DNA of 64,000 bases, taken from JAJPKK01 sp035311445. Its GTDB lineage: Bacteria > Pseudomonadota > Alphaproteobacteria > Rhizobiales > Xanthobacteraceae. Shown in pieces: positions 18,875 to 28,823 of the stretch. Where the stretch lies: contig DATGCX010000027.1 in assembly GCA_035311445.1 (NCBI GenBank), forward strand, positions 10,815 through 74,814, written 5' to 3'. Each line of letters opens with the position of its first letter. Position 1 is the stretch's first letter. Under the pieces are notes generated by a model. That model did no database searches and was not told the DNA's origin. It worked only from the letters and a program-made list of their open reading frames with translations. The position numbers and the translations under genes were made by a program.

Positions 18875-20470
18875 ATGTGGGCGAAATTTTTCGGCCTTGT
18901 GGGCGTCGTGCTCGCAGTGCTCTTCTCCGCTGGTGTCCGCGCCCAGGAACCGAAGAGCGGCGGAATACTCAAGATGTATCACCGGGAGAATCCGGCGAGC
19001 CTCTCCATCCACGAGGAGGCGACCTATTCCACCAATGTGCCGGCCATGCCGATATTCAACAACGTCATAATCTATGACCAGCACAAGCCACAGAACACCA
19101 TCGACGGCATCGTTCCGGAGTTGGCCACGAGCTGGTCGTGGAACGACGATAAGACCGCGCTGACTTTCAAGATCCGTGAAGGCGTGAAGTGGCACGACGG
19201 CAAGCCATTCACCGGCAAGGACGTGAAGTGCACGTTCGACATGGTGATGGGCAAATCGCAGAACAAGTTTCGCAAGAATCCCCGCAAGGACTGGTACGAG
19301 AACGTCGCGGACATCGTGACCGACGGCGATTTCCAGGTGACCTTCCGTCTCAAGCGCCCGCAGCCGTCGTTGCTCGCCATGCTGGCCTCAGGTTATTCGC
19401 CAGTCTATCCCTGTCACGTCCCGCCGGCGCAGATGCGCACCCATCCGATCGGCACCGGTCCCTTCAAGTTCGTCGAGATGAAGCAGAACGTGTCGATCAG
19501 GCTCACGCGCAATCCCGACTATTGGAAGAAGGGCCTGCCCTATCTCGACGGCATCGAATTCACCATCGTGCCCAACCGTTCGACGGCGGCTCTCGGCTTC
19601 GTTGCGGGGCGGTTCGACATGACCTTCCCGGGCGAAGTGACACCCGCGCTGCTCAAGGATATCCGTTCGCAGGCTCCGAACGCTGACTGTGAGATGGTGA
19701 GTACCAACATCAATACCAATCTGATCATCAACCGCGACAAGCCGCCGCTCGACAACCCTGATATCAGGCGCGCATTGGCACTTGCGCTCGGGCGGGGCGC
19801 CTTTATCGACGCGCTGTTCCAGGGGGAGGGCGACGTCGGGGGTGCGCTGCTGCCGCCGCCGGCCGGCGTGTGGGGTCTGCCCACCGACATTCTCGAGACA
19901 ATCCCAGGCTATGGGCGTGACGTCGCGAAGAACCGCGTCGAGGCTCGCGCGATCATGCAGAAGCTCGGCTATGGGCCGGAAAAGCGGCTCAGGCTCAACG
20001 TTTCGACGCGCAACCTCCCTATCTATCGCGACCCCGCAGTTCTCCTCATCGATCAGCTCAAGGACATCTATATCGACGGGGAGCTCGATGTGGTCGAGAG
20101 CGGGATCTGGTTCGCACGGCTCGCCCGCCACGACTATTCGATCGGGCTCAACCTTACCGGCAACGGCATCGACGACCCCGACCAGACATTCTACGAGAAC
20201 TACGCCTGCGGCTCGGAACGCAACTACACTCAGTATTGCAACAACGATCTTGAAAAGCTGTTCGACAAGCAATCCGCCGAAACCGATATCGCGAAACGCA
20301 AGAAGCTCGTCTGGGAGATAGACAAGAAACTCCAGGAGGACGTGGCACGGCCGATCCTCTATCACACTCACGAGGCGAACTGCTGGCAGCCCTATGTGAA
20401 GAACGTTACCGTGATGGTGAACAGCAGCTACAACGGATTCCGCTACGAGGACCTGTGGCTGGACAAGTAG
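18875..20470 (+). CDS. Dipeptide/oligopeptide-type ABC substrate-binding protein (SBP family 5)
   Basis: 531 residues from the ATG at 18875 with a signal peptide (MWAKFFGLVGVVLAVLFSAG, cleavage after VRA). The family-5 pattern is clear: IVPELATSWSWNDDKTALTF, the VKWHDGKPFTGKDV motif, IGTGPFKFVEM and NPDYWKKGLPYLDGI. The length is normal for DppA/OppA-like proteins. It is followed on the same strand by two permeases and two ATPases, so it supplies the substrate of a complete transporter. Members also carry non-peptide solutes (opines, nickel, glutathione), so the substrate is open. Confidence 0.92.
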   Translation: MWAKFFGLVGVVLAVLFSAGVRAQEPKSGGILKMYHRENPASLSIHEEATYSTNVPAMPIFNNVIIYDQHKPQNTIDGIVPELATSWSWNDDKTALTFKIREGVKWHDGKPFTGKDVKCTFDMVMGKSQNKFRKNPRKDWYENVADIVTDGDFQVTFRLKRPQPSLLAMLASGYSPVYPCHVPPAQMRTHPIGTGPFKFVEMKQNVSIRLTRNPDYWKKGLPYLDGIEFTIVPNRSTAALGFVAGRFDMTFPGEVTPALLKDIRSQAPNADCEMVSTNINTNLIINRDKPPLDNPDIRRALALALGRGAFIDALFQGEGDVGGALLPPPAGVWGLPTDILETIPGYGRDVAKNRVEARAIMQKLGYGPEKRLRLNVSTRNLPIYRDPAVLLIDQLKDIYIDGELDVVESGIWFARLARHDYSIGLNLTGNGIDDPDQTFYENYACGSERNYTQYCNNDLEKLFDKQSAETDIAKRKKLVWEIDKKLQEDVARPILYHTHEANCWQPYVKNVTVMVNSSYNGFRYEDLWLDK

Positions 20471-20620
20471 GTTCAGCGCGACGGCTCGTTCTCCGATGAC
20501 GTGACATGGTATTGGGGCGCACATTCCGTCGAAATTGGAACTTCCCATTCAAATTGGATGGCACGCGGCTGCTCTACCCCTCGACGGGAGCGATGACCGA
20601 GCGAAGCAAGGGCGAGTGAG

Positions 20621-21568
20621 ATGGGTGCCTACCTGATCAGGCGCTTCTTCCTGATGCTGCTCACGCTGTTCGGCATCTCCGTGGTGATATTTGTGCTGCT
20701 GCGGATTGTCCCCGGAGACATCGCGGATATCCTGTTCGCCGCCGCCGGCATGATCGATCCCGCGGAGAAGGCGCAGATCCAGAAGGAGATCGGCCTCGAC
20801 CAGCCCCTCGTCTTGCAATATGCGCAATGGATCGGCGGACTGCTCCACGGCGACCTGGGCTATTCCTATGTCTCCGAGAAGCCGGCCCTTGAGGAAATCG
20901 CGCCGCGGATTCCGATTTCCGCGAAGCTTGCCGGGCTCGCCCTCCTCTTTGCGGTCTCCTTCGGCATTCCGCTCGGCGTCATCAGCGCGGTCCGCCAGAA
21001 CACGCTTCTCGACTACGTGCTGCGCGTGGTGAGTCTGAGCGGCCTCTCGCTCCCATCGTTCTGGCTCGGGCTCCTCATTCTCATCGTGTTTGTCCGCTAT
21101 CTGGGTTGGATCCCGATCTATGCCGAGCCGCCGGCGAGCGCCTGGGACGCGTTCGTCCTGTACAGCATCCCCGCCGCCGCTGTCGGCTTCCGCTCTTCCG
21201 CACTGATGATGCGGCTCACGCGCTCGTCCATGCTCGAAGTGCTGCGCCAGGACTACATCCGCACCGCGCGCGCCAAGGGTGCCTCGCCCGTCTCGGTCAG
21301 CATCAAACACGCACTCCGCAACGCAGTGCTGCCGGTCGTCACCATCATCGGCATCGAGGCCGCCTTCCTGGTCGGGGGACTGATCGTTACGGAAACGGTG
21401 TTCAACATTCCCGGCGTCGCTCGGTTCCTGGTCGAGGCGATCCGCTGGCGTGACTATCCGATCGTGCAGAATCTTGTCCTGTTCATTGCGGTCGTGGTTG
21501 TGACAATGAATTTCCTTATAGACATGGCCTATCTCGCGCTCGATCCGCGTATCGCCTACGAGAAGTGA
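20621..21568 (+). CDS. Peptide-type ABC transporter permease, DppB-like
   Basis: 315 residues, the usual DppB length. It begins MGAYLIRRFFLMLLTLFGIS, the standard first helix, and carries the permease loop DYIRTARAKGASPVSVSIKHALRN at about 208-231 and the typical end DPRIAYEK. It lies 150 bp after the binding-protein gene and overlaps the next permease gene by 4 bp (GTGA), indicating one transcript and coupled translation. It would form half of the inner-membrane channel. Confidence 0.93.
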   Translation: MGAYLIRRFFLMLLTLFGISVVIFVLLRIVPGDIADILFAAAGMIDPAEKAQIQKEIGLDQPLVLQYAQWIGGLLHGDLGYSYVSEKPALEEIAPRIPISAKLAGLALLFAVSFGIPLGVISAVRQNTLLDYVLRVVSLSGLSLPSFWLGLLILIVFVRYLGWIPIYAEPPASAWDAFVLYSIPAAAVGFRSSALMMRLTRSSMLEVLRQDYIRTARAKGASPVSVSIKHALRNAVLPVVTIIGIEAAFLVGGLIVTETVFNIPGVARFLVEAIRWRDYPIVQNLVLFIAVVVVTMNFLIDMAYLALDPRIAYEK

Positions 21569-22476
21569 ACCTGCCTGGAGACGCCGTGGCCGTCATCGAA
21601 AGCAGAGCAAAGCGAGTGGAAGTCGGCGCAGCGCAGGGATGGGTCGGCACATTCGGCTATTTCGCCCGCCGCTATCCCCTGGGCGTGGCGGGGGCCGCGA
21701 TCGGCCTCATCTTCGTGCTGATGGCACTGTTTGCGGACTGGATCACCACGTTCGATCCGACCGCAACCGACCCACGCAACACGCTCGCTTGGCCGAGCAG
21801 CGTCCACCCGCTCGGAACGGATTATCTCGGCCGGGACATGTGGAGCCGGATCGTCTACGGCGCGCGTATTTCACTCGCCGTCGGGCTCGGTTCGACCTCG
21901 CTGGGATGCCTGTTCGGGTGCACGATCGGGCTGATGTCCGGATATTTCGGCGGCTGGCTCGACCTCATCGTCCAGCGCTTGATGGACATCATGCAGTCGC
22001 TGCCGCTGCTGGTGATGGCGCTGGTCTTGACCGCGGCGCTCGGGCCGTCGCTTCCCAACACCATCATCGCAATCTCGATTCCGCTCATCCCATACGTGTC
22101 CCGGGTCATCCGCTCCAACACGTTGATGCTCCGGGAAATGCCGTATGTAGAGGCGGCGCGCGCGGTGGGCATGAACGAATTCGCGATCGCCGTGCGTCAC
22201 GTTCTTCCTAACACGCTGGCGCCGTTGATCGTGCTCGCCACTGCCCAAGTCGGGTCCGCCATCCTGGTAGAGGCTGCGCTTTCCTTCCTCGGCCTCGGCG
22301 TGCCCGAGCCGCATCCCTCCTGGGGACGGATGCTATCGGAATCGGTCGCGGAATACGTCCGCATTGCCCCGTGGCTGGTGATCTTTCCCGGGACGGCGAT
22401 CAGCCTCGCGGTATTCGCCACCAATCTCGTGGGCGACGCCTTGCGCGACATCCTCGATCCACGGCAACGCGACTGA
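21565..22476 (+). CDS. Peptide-type ABC transporter permease, DppC-like
   Basis: 303 residues from the GTG at 21565; an in-frame GTG at 21586 is an alternative. It has an N-terminal helix (GVAGAAIGLIFVLMALFADW), the DppC motif HPLGTDYLGRDMWSRIVYGA, the EAA loop (PYVEAARAVGMNEFAIAVRH) and the family end LGDALRDILDPR in the form VGDALRDILDPRQRD. With the DppB-like protein it forms the heterodimeric channel. It overlaps the upstream permease by 4 bp and is 9 bp before the first ATPase gene. Confidence 0.93.
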   Translation: MNLPGDAVAVIESRAKRVEVGAAQGWVGTFGYFARRYPLGVAGAAIGLIFVLMALFADWITTFDPTATDPRNTLAWPSSVHPLGTDYLGRDMWSRIVYGARISLAVGLGSTSLGCLFGCTIGLMSGYFGGWLDLIVQRLMDIMQSLPLLVMALVLTAALGPSLPNTIIAISIPLIPYVSRVIRSNTLMLREMPYVEAARAVGMNEFAIAVRHVLPNTLAPLIVLATAQVGSAILVEAALSFLGLGVPEPHPSWGRMLSESVAEYVRIAPWLVIFPGTAISLAVFATNLVGDALRDILDPRQRD

Positions 22477-22485
22477 CGGGCCGCC

Positions 22486-23551
22486 ATGACGCAGTCATCC
22501 GTCACGACGCAAATGCCGCGCCAGGCAGCGGCTGGCGAGCGGGCGCGCGATAACAGGGGACCGCTGCTTGAAGTCGAGGATCTGCGAACTTGGTTCTATC
22601 TTCGCCACGGTGTGCTCAAGGCGGTCGACGGGCTCGGCTTTTCGCTTGCGGCCGGTGAGACCCTCGCGGTTGTCGGCGAATCCGGTTGCGGCAAGAGCGT
22701 GAGCGCGCTGTCCTTGATGCGGCTCGTCCCTAACCCGCCCGGCAAGACGGTCGGCGGGTCGATAAAGCTTGCCGGCGTTGACCTCTTGCGGCTCAGCGAG
22801 CGCGAGATGCGCGCCGTACGCGGCCGCGAAATATCCATGATTTTTCAGGAACCGATGACCTCACTCAATCCGGTGATGCGCATCGGCGACCAGATTGCAG
22901 AAGCGGTTCTGTTGCACGACTCTGTAGGCCGATCGGACGCGCTGCGGCGGGCGCTTGATATTCTCGGCCTGGTGCGGATGCCCGCGGCCAAGCAGAGGCT
23001 AAGCGAATATCCCCACCAGCTTTCCGGCGGAATGCGCCAGCGCGCCATGATTGCCATGGCGCTCGCCTGTAATCCGAAGGTGCTGATCGCCGACGAACCC
23101 ACCACCGCGCTCGACGTCACGATCCAGGCGCAGATCCTCGACCTTATCGTCGATCTTCAACGCAAGCTCGGCACTGCCGTGATCCTGATCACCCACGACC
23201 TCGGCGTGGTCGCGGAAACGGCGCAGCGGGTGATCGTGATGTATGCCGGGCGTAAGGTGGAGGAGGCGGCAGTCGGCGAGCTGTTCGTCCGGCCGCTGCA
23301 TCCCTACACGCGCGGGCTCCTGGAGTCGGTGCCGCGCCTTGGCTCGATGCGCGGCGAGGTGGCTGTGCGTCGACGGCTGAAGGAAATACCCGGGATCGTT
23401 CCGCCGCTGACGAATCTGCCTGCGGGCTGCGCGTTCGCCCCGCGTTGCGCCCTTGCTGATGACAAATGCCGTGGTCTCTTTCCGGCGTATGAGGAAAAAC
23501 GCCCACAGCATTGGGTGGCGTGCTGGCATTCCGACGCGCCGGAGGCCGCCA

Positions 23552-23559
<8 letters not shown>
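22486..23559 (+). CDS. Peptide-type ABC transporter ATP-binding protein, DppD-like
   Basis: 357 residues. Walker A GESGCGKSVS is near residues 65-74, the signature at LSGGMRQRAMIAMALA and Walker B at VLIADEPTTALD. The C-terminal oligopeptide/dipeptide extension has the conserved Cys cluster (CAFAPRCALADDKC) found in OppD/DppD and thought to bind an iron-sulfur cluster. It starts 9 bp after the DppC-like gene and overlaps the next ATPase gene by 8 bp. Confidence 0.93.
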
Positions 23560-24562
<1,003 letters not shown>

Positions 24563-24572
24563 TGCATCTTGG

Positions 24573-24770
24573 GCTCTCAAGCGCCGCGTGCTCGTCGACC
24601 TGGAGGCCCAACTGAAGGAACCCAGGGCTATCGAGCAATTCCTCGTCACCTACACCGAGGAACGTAAACGCCTCGCAGCGGCGGAAGAGACCAAGCGCCA
24701 GCGCAAGGAGACCCGTTGGGCGAGGTGAAGCGCGAATTCGACCGCGCATTCGACAGGGCACGGCTACAGA
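24573..24770 (+). pseudogene. C-terminal remnant of a large serine recombinase
   Basis: Codons from 24573 read ALKRRVLVDLEAQLKEPRAI then QFLVTYTEERKRLAA, which matches the coiled-coil C-terminal region of large serine recombinases. The frame ends at 24726, but the adjoining frame continues the pattern (LGEVKREFDRAFDRAR), so there is a frameshift near 24715. The catalytic N-terminal domain is absent. It starts 11 bp after the dppF-like stop and marks the beginning of a 1.2-kb run of broken genes. Confidence 0.55.
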
Positions 24771-25032
24771 AGAGAGTCGTCCTGTTTGGCGGCCCCGCCT
24801 TGGCCGATTGCCGGTATTACAGATGCTAGGGCAGCGGGCCTTACTGGCACTTTTGAAAATCGTTGCAGCGGACAAGATGGGGGTAGCCGTCAGGAACACG
24901 AAGATAAACCCTAGCAAGACGAATAAGAGCCCCCCGGTCTGCAAATGGTGGCAACTCACTCTGAGTCAAACGGTCGTAGTAGTAATGCGTCGGATAGAAT
25001 TGGACAACCACCATGCCTAATGGAGATTCCTG

Positions 25033-25592
25033 ATGAACTGTCGTGACGATCAGTACAATTCTATTCCCACAGTTTCCCTTCACAGCCGGCGATGCATTAT
25101 TACCGCACTGGCTTCCGCCGCTGTATTGTCTCCCGGCCTTTCGGTTGCCGCCACTGATGCGTCAGCCGACGATGAACGGTTCATGCGCATTGCCCTGGAT
25201 GAAGCTCGACAAGCTGATTTCCCGTTCGGCGCCGTGATTGTGCGCGACGGACAGGTCCTTGTACGCGGGCACAATCTTGGAAGGACGAACGGCGACCCAA
25301 CCGCGCATGGCGGATGACGGCAATACACCGCTGCCTCGTCGACCACGGGAGCGCCGCCCTTCGAGGCAGCACGCTCTACACTTCCGGTGAACCCTGCAAC
25401 ATGTACATGGGTGCAATTCTATGGTGCCGCATGGGCCGCCTGGTCTTTGCCGCCTCTGTGCAGCAGTTCGCCACGACACTCGATCAGATCATGATCTCAA
25501 GCGCAGATATCGCTGCGAAAGCGCCATTCGCGCCGATCGCGATCACTGGAGGCGTCTTAGCGGACGAGGCAATGCAGTTGTTTCGCAAATAG
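25033..25592 (+). pseudogene. Exported CMP/dCMP-type deaminase, frameshifted and missing metal ligands
   Basis: The first frame (25033-25317) encodes a signal-like segment then RFMRIALDEARQADFPFGAV, the start of a cytidine/guanine-deaminase-like domain, and ends at PTAHGG plus stop. The second frame (25314-25592) continues MTAIHRCLVDHGS and runs to the usual end LADEAMQLFRK. One missing base in the catalytic His-(Ala/Gly)-Glu codon region breaks the frame. The second zinc motif is also changed: SGEPCNMYMG in place of PCxxC, so one Cys is lost. Both catalytic motifs are damaged, so this is a true pseudogene. Confidence 0.8.
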
Positions 25593-25593
25593 C

Positions 25594-25764
25594 TTGCGAT
25601 TTGAGTTGCTCGCCGCATTGGGCGTGTTCGGGACTAGCACAGGCTGGCCGGACGTGTTGGTGGCAGCGATCATGGCCAACTTGGCGTTGCAAGGGGCGTG
25701 CATGATGATTCGGCAAGCTCGGATCGAGCTGCAAAGGGCAAAGCACCCGGTCACGTTTCCCGCC
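25594..25764 (+). pseudogene. Fragment of a cation diffusion facilitator (CzcD-like)
   Basis: About 55 codons read LAALGVFGTSTGWPDVLVAA then IMANLALQGA, RQARIELQRAKHP. This is the TM5-TM6 region and end of CDF-family cation efflux proteins (a typical form being GVFGTGTGWPD). The N-terminal two thirds are missing and there is no proper start. It directly abuts the deaminase pseudogene. Confidence 0.6.
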
Positions 25765-25833
25765 GAATACCCCAAGGCTCAACGCCGTGATTGATCCAAC
25801 CTCAAGACCGCCAAGGCGCTGGGCCTGACGCCG
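25765..25833 (+). pseudogene. C-terminal scrap of an ABC_sub_bind-type substrate-binding protein
   Basis: From 25798, eleven codons read NLKTAKALGLT, the near-invariant tail of the PF04392 substrate-binding proteins abundant in this bacterial group (normally VINLKTAKALGLTVP). GTGATT (VI) precedes it, separated by five extra bases (25792-25797 region). After ACG at 25830 the match stops, and on the other strand the ParB-like gene of the integrative element ends at the same place, so this is a recombination junction. Confidence 0.45.
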
Positions 25834-26048
25834 TCATTAAGCGGCTCCGTATGGCAGCGAAGTATGTCTTCATCGGCGAGCCCAATCTTGACCAGCGCGC
25901 GGTACCGATTGCGGCCGTCGAGGATCTTGCCCTCGTACATGGTGATCTTGTCTCTAGCGCCATGCGCCTGGATGTCGGCGACAAGCGCATCGAAATCGGC
26001 GCCCTTAAGAAGCGGAAAGATGTTCGCCAGCAGGTGAAATTCGATCAT
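25779..26048 (-). CDS. ParB/Srx-domain protein, 3'-truncated
   Basis: 89 residues. The N-terminal ~70 match the ParB-like nuclease domain of phage and island proteins: HLLANIFPLLKGADFDALVA and the conserved ITMYEGKILDGRNRYRA. Homologues continue with a conserved Arg-Arg-His-Leu region and HTH parts that are missing here. Codons after about 25833 are the antisense of the ABC_sub_bind tail, so the gene has been cut at the junction and given a foreign C-terminus (SALAVLRLDQSRR). It probably has no function. It overlaps the stop of the gene at 26045 by 4 bp (ATGA). Confidence 0.65.
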   Translation of the reverse strand: MIEFHLLANIFPLLKGADFDALVADIQAHGARDKITMYEGKILDGRNRYRALVKIGLADEDILRCHTEPLNDGVRPSALAVLRLDQSRR

Positions 26049-26374
26049 GGATATTGCCCTCGCCGAGATTGCGATCTGGGATGCGTCGTCAGCAGCGCCA
26101 TGGCGAGCATCAGGATTACGCCAGCCATCGATGGCGTAGCGACCAAGCCGATGATGCGTAGGCGGGCGATGTCGGCCGGCGACGGCGTGATGGTGCCGCG
26201 GCTTAACGAGCCCACGATTGCGCTAACCGCTTCGGCTTGCGGGTCCGCGGATGTGATGGGCGTCGCCTCAGCCGACGAGGCCTCCGCCTTGCGGATATCC
26301 TCATCGAGCTTGTCCCTGCGCTTTGCCGTCTGTAGCGCCTGCCGCAACGGCAGGATGGGGGCGCAGGCCTTCAT
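26045..26374 (-). CDS. Hypothetical protein with a C-terminal membrane helix (element-encoded, probably a remnant)
   Basis: 109 residues from the ATG at 26372-26374. A charged N-terminal part (RDKLDEDIRKAEASSAEA, likely helical) is followed by one hydrophobic segment (LRIIGLVATPSMAGVILMLAMALL). The open frame continues without a start upstream to about 26530 (VAELDIQIQRERPKVDRV), so the true N-terminus was probably lost at the junction with the RepA-like fragment. Genes like this sit beside ParB-like genes in rhizobial islands; no function is known. Confidence 0.45.
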   Translation of the reverse strand: MKACAPILPLRQALQTAKRRDKLDEDIRKAEASSAEATPITSADPQAEAVSAIVGSLSRGTITPSPADIARLRIIGLVATPSMAGVILMLAMALLTTHPRSQSRRGQYP

Positions 26375-26513
26375 GGTGTCAGTTGTTAACTGGGTGCAGC
26401 CGCGCGTGGCGTCCCATGCATCCCGATCAACCCGGTCGACCTTGGGACGCTCCCGTTGGATTTGGATATCAAGCTCGGCGACGGACTTCGTTTCGGCAAT
26501 GGTCTTGCGTTCA

Positions 26514-27098
26514 TCACGCCACCGCAGGAGTCCTGCCTGAACCAGTCCGTTTGAGTATCAGGAAAGCATCAACCCCTCCGCCGAGTCCCAAGGTCCCGCT
26601 GATCTCTTCGACCGGATCCTCGGATGCACCCTTGCGGGTGTGGTGAATTATCAGGATGGTAATCGAGCGCCGGATTGCGAGTCCCTGCAAGCGCGAAACC
26701 GCGTTGTAATCTTGTTCATAAGCGTTCTTGTTTGTTGACGGCGCCCGGAACTTGGCGAGGACATCGACAACCACCAACCGTGCATCCGGATGCGCCTCGC
26801 ACCAGGCGTCGATCGCCTCGATTCCTCCCTCGTTCTCGCGCGGCCATTTCGTTTCGTAGTTGAAGCGCTCCGGCCATTTGCCGCCGAATGTCGGAAGTAA
26901 TTTGGTGATACGCCGTTGAAGCCTTCGGTCACCATCTTCCAGCGCAAGATACAGAACATCGCCCTCCTCACACTTCTTGTCGCCAAGGCAGTATCGAGCA
27001 GATGCGACGGCCAGACCAACATCAAGGGCGAACCATGATTTTCCGTGTTTTGGTTTCCCAGCTAGTAGCACAAAGCCTTCCACAATGAGAGCCGGCAC
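26514..27098 (-). pseudogene. RepA-like AAA ATPase of an integrative element, frameshifted at 5' and truncated at 3'
   Basis: The frame reads VPALIVEGFVLLAGKPKHGK with Walker A GKPKHGKS, then VLYLALEDGDRRLQRRI and a Walker-B-like LVVVDVLAKF, followed by HHTRKG: the hexameric RepA/DnaB-like fold (AAA_25) used in plasmid and phage replication. The same frame extends upstream as QLKYIV, while the natural N-terminus (TALQTMTFP) is in the frame of the preceding gene, so one base near 27110 breaks it. At the 3' end the match stops after LILKRTGSG and runs into unrelated sequence. It is not likely functional. Confidence 0.65.
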
Positions 27099-27645
27099 GA
27101 TGTATTTGAGCTGCGGGAAAGGTCATGGTCTGAAGCGCTGTTGCAGTCTTTATGCCTGCAAGCACTGTGGCGATCAGATCTCGCTTGCGGTCGCGGGCGT
27201 CGGCGCGCGTCTTCTGGTCACGATCGCTGGCGGGGCCTCGATCTTCTCGGATCTTGCCGTCCTCGCGCTCCTGCTCGCGCGCGCCATTGACGCTGGCTTT
27301 GAGCTTGCCACGTATTGCGCGCGTTCTGATCCGCTCGAACGTCCGATCGAATTCATCCATCGGGTCGCTCATGACATACCCCCAAAAGGGATCGCGATCG
27401 AGCAGTCCCCATCTGATCACGTGCGCAATATCCTCGTCGGCGTGGCGTCCCAGGTCGGCGGCAAGGCCAGAGGTGACCGCCAGCTTTGTGAATTCCTCGG
27501 CCACCACGTCGGCAGCACCGAGCTTGCGGGCTGCCACGACACCCGCCCACAGCACCCGGATGCGGTACGTCACAGGAGTCGAGCGATCGAGATGTGGCCG
27601 CACCTTGGCGATGGCAATGCCGAGCATGTCGAGCGGTGCATTCAT
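27022..27645 (-). CDS. Hypothetical protein of the integrative element
   Basis: 207 residues from the ATG at 27643-27645, which has GAGG 8 nt upstream; the open frame starts earlier at 27744, but that part is basic and not protein-like. It is mostly helical and charged, with a basic, Asp/Arg-rich region near residues 130-170. The last ~35 residues are the N-terminus of the RepA-like protein followed by its frame-shifted continuation, so the real stop of this gene is uncertain. No domain was recognised. It lies 19 bp after the AlpA-like gene. Confidence 0.45.
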   Translation of the reverse strand: MNAPLDMLGIAIAKVRPHLDRSTPVTYRIRVLWAGVVAARKLGAADVVAEEFTKLAVTSGLAADLGRHADEDIAHVIRWGLLDRDPFWGYVMSDPMDEFDRTFERIRTRAIRGKLKASVNGAREQEREDGKIREDRGPASDRDQKTRADARDRKRDLIATVLAGIKTATALQTMTFPAAQIHRAGSHCGRLCATSWETKTRKIMVRP

Positions 27646-27664
27646 CGCGGCATCCTCGGCCACG

Positions 27665-27877
27665 TCACGCGTGAGCGTGAGCCGGCGCCTTGATCTGGGC
27701 CGGGGGCAACGACGCGAAGTGATCGTCCAGAGTGCGCGTGACAATCAGGGTGCGGCGACCGTTTTTGACGGCCGCGATCTTTCCCTGGCCTATCAAAATG
27801 TAGAGGGCTGACCGGCTGAGATTATGCCGAGCGCAGGCATCTCGGACAGAGAGGTGGATTGCAGTGGTCTCAGGCAT
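27665..27877 (-). CDS. AlpA/excisionase-like small HTH DNA-binding protein
   Basis: 70 residues from the ATG at 27875-27877 (GGAAG 6 nt upstream). The core SVRDACARHNLSRSALYILI then GKIAAVKNGRRTLI is the winged-helix MerR/excisionase fold in which a recognition helix is followed by an Arg-rich beta-hairpin. Such proteins control excision and integrase expression in islands. It sits between the integrase side and the replication-like genes of the same element, which fits that role. Confidence 0.7.
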   Translation of the reverse strand: MPETTAIHLSVRDACARHNLSRSALYILIGQGKIAAVKNGRRTLIVTRTLDDHFASLPPAQIKAPAHAHA

Positions 27878-28034
27878 GGTGTCTTCCTTTCGGGGACAGT
27901 CCACCTGAACTCACACCAACTAACGAGTTCTCAGTGTTATGTCCGCCAGTGCATGGGAAGACACCTCATTACAAACACGCGATCGATTCGGGGTAGGGAC
28001 AAAACCTCAGAAATCGAAATTCTTCACTGGATCG

Positions 28035-28823
28035 CTAGCGGGCACGTAGGGCCCGTTTCAGTCGTTGGGCTCGGGCTTCATTGGTCGATGACCTCATTGC
28101 GAGAGGCAGCAGTTGCTCGATTGCGGTGGCTAGATCGAGAAACCGGCCCTGCGCCTTATGCGTCCACGGGCTGATCGAGATGGTCGGCGTGATGTTGTTC
28201 TTCGCCGCGATGAACTTCAGGACGTTGACAAACCCGACGTACCAGTCGATGCCCGGATGGCCATTCTTGCCCTTGATGCCCCCGAGACGCTTGACTGCGA
28301 TGCGGCACGCCTTCGCAATCTGGCGAGGGTGATTGAGAAAGGCGGGCAGCATGGCATCGGCCTTGTCCCGGTCCCCGACCATGCCGGCCAACGCCGTTAC
28401 GATCTCATTGGCGGCGGCCATGTCGTGGACGTGGTGGAAGCCGGTTTCTCTGCCGCGCAGGGTCTGCTCGATGGTGCTTAACTCCTTGGGGTCATGGCGG
28501 CCAGCGGCGATCGCGTCCAATGCCTTTGCAACCCGTCTCAGCGTCTTTTGCAGGTCAGGGATTTGGAGCTTGGCGCCGGGGTTGTGCCTCGGCGACCCCT
28601 CCAGTTGTTGCAGGCCACGGCCGATGATTGCCTTGAGATCATCCCGTACCTTCTGTTCGTCGTCGGGTGACAGCGCGGCGAAGCCAAGGCCCGCAATGGC
28701 ATCGACCAGGGTGGTCACGCATTCGCGCGGATCGACCAGTCCGCGCTTGACCAACTCATCAATCTGTGGCGATCGCTCGTACAGGGAGGCAACGGCGCTG
28801 CCAGTCTGCGGCAGTCGTACCAT
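28035..28823 (-). CDS. Hypothetical protein of the integrative element
   Basis: About 262 residues from the ATG at 28821-28823; the frame continues to 28913, but this longer form lies over the integrase end. It is a soluble helical protein with no recognised motif. The 3' part ends in a basic Arg-rich tail (NEARAQRLKRALRAR). It overlaps the C-terminal coding region of the integrase by about 110 bp on the same strand, which suggests either an overlapping gene or an extended integrase frame. Function unknown. Confidence 0.5.
   Translation of the reverse strand: MVRLPQTGSAVASLYERSPQIDELVKRGLVDPRECVTTLVDAIAGLGFAALSPDDEQKVRDDLKAIIGRGLQQLEGSPRHNPGAKLQIPDLQKTLRRVAKALDAIAAGRHDPKELSTIEQTLRGRETGFHHVHDMAAANEIVTALAGMVGDRDKADAMLPAFLNHPRQIAKACRIAVKRLGGIKGKNGHPGIDWYVGFVNVLKFIAAKNNITPTISISPWTHKAQGRFLDLATAIEQLLPLAMRSSTNEARAQRLKRALRAR

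Noticed and set aside
19388..20548. 386-codon open frame on the minus strand
   Set aside because: Antisense to the peptide-type SBP, which has a clear signal peptide and family motifs.
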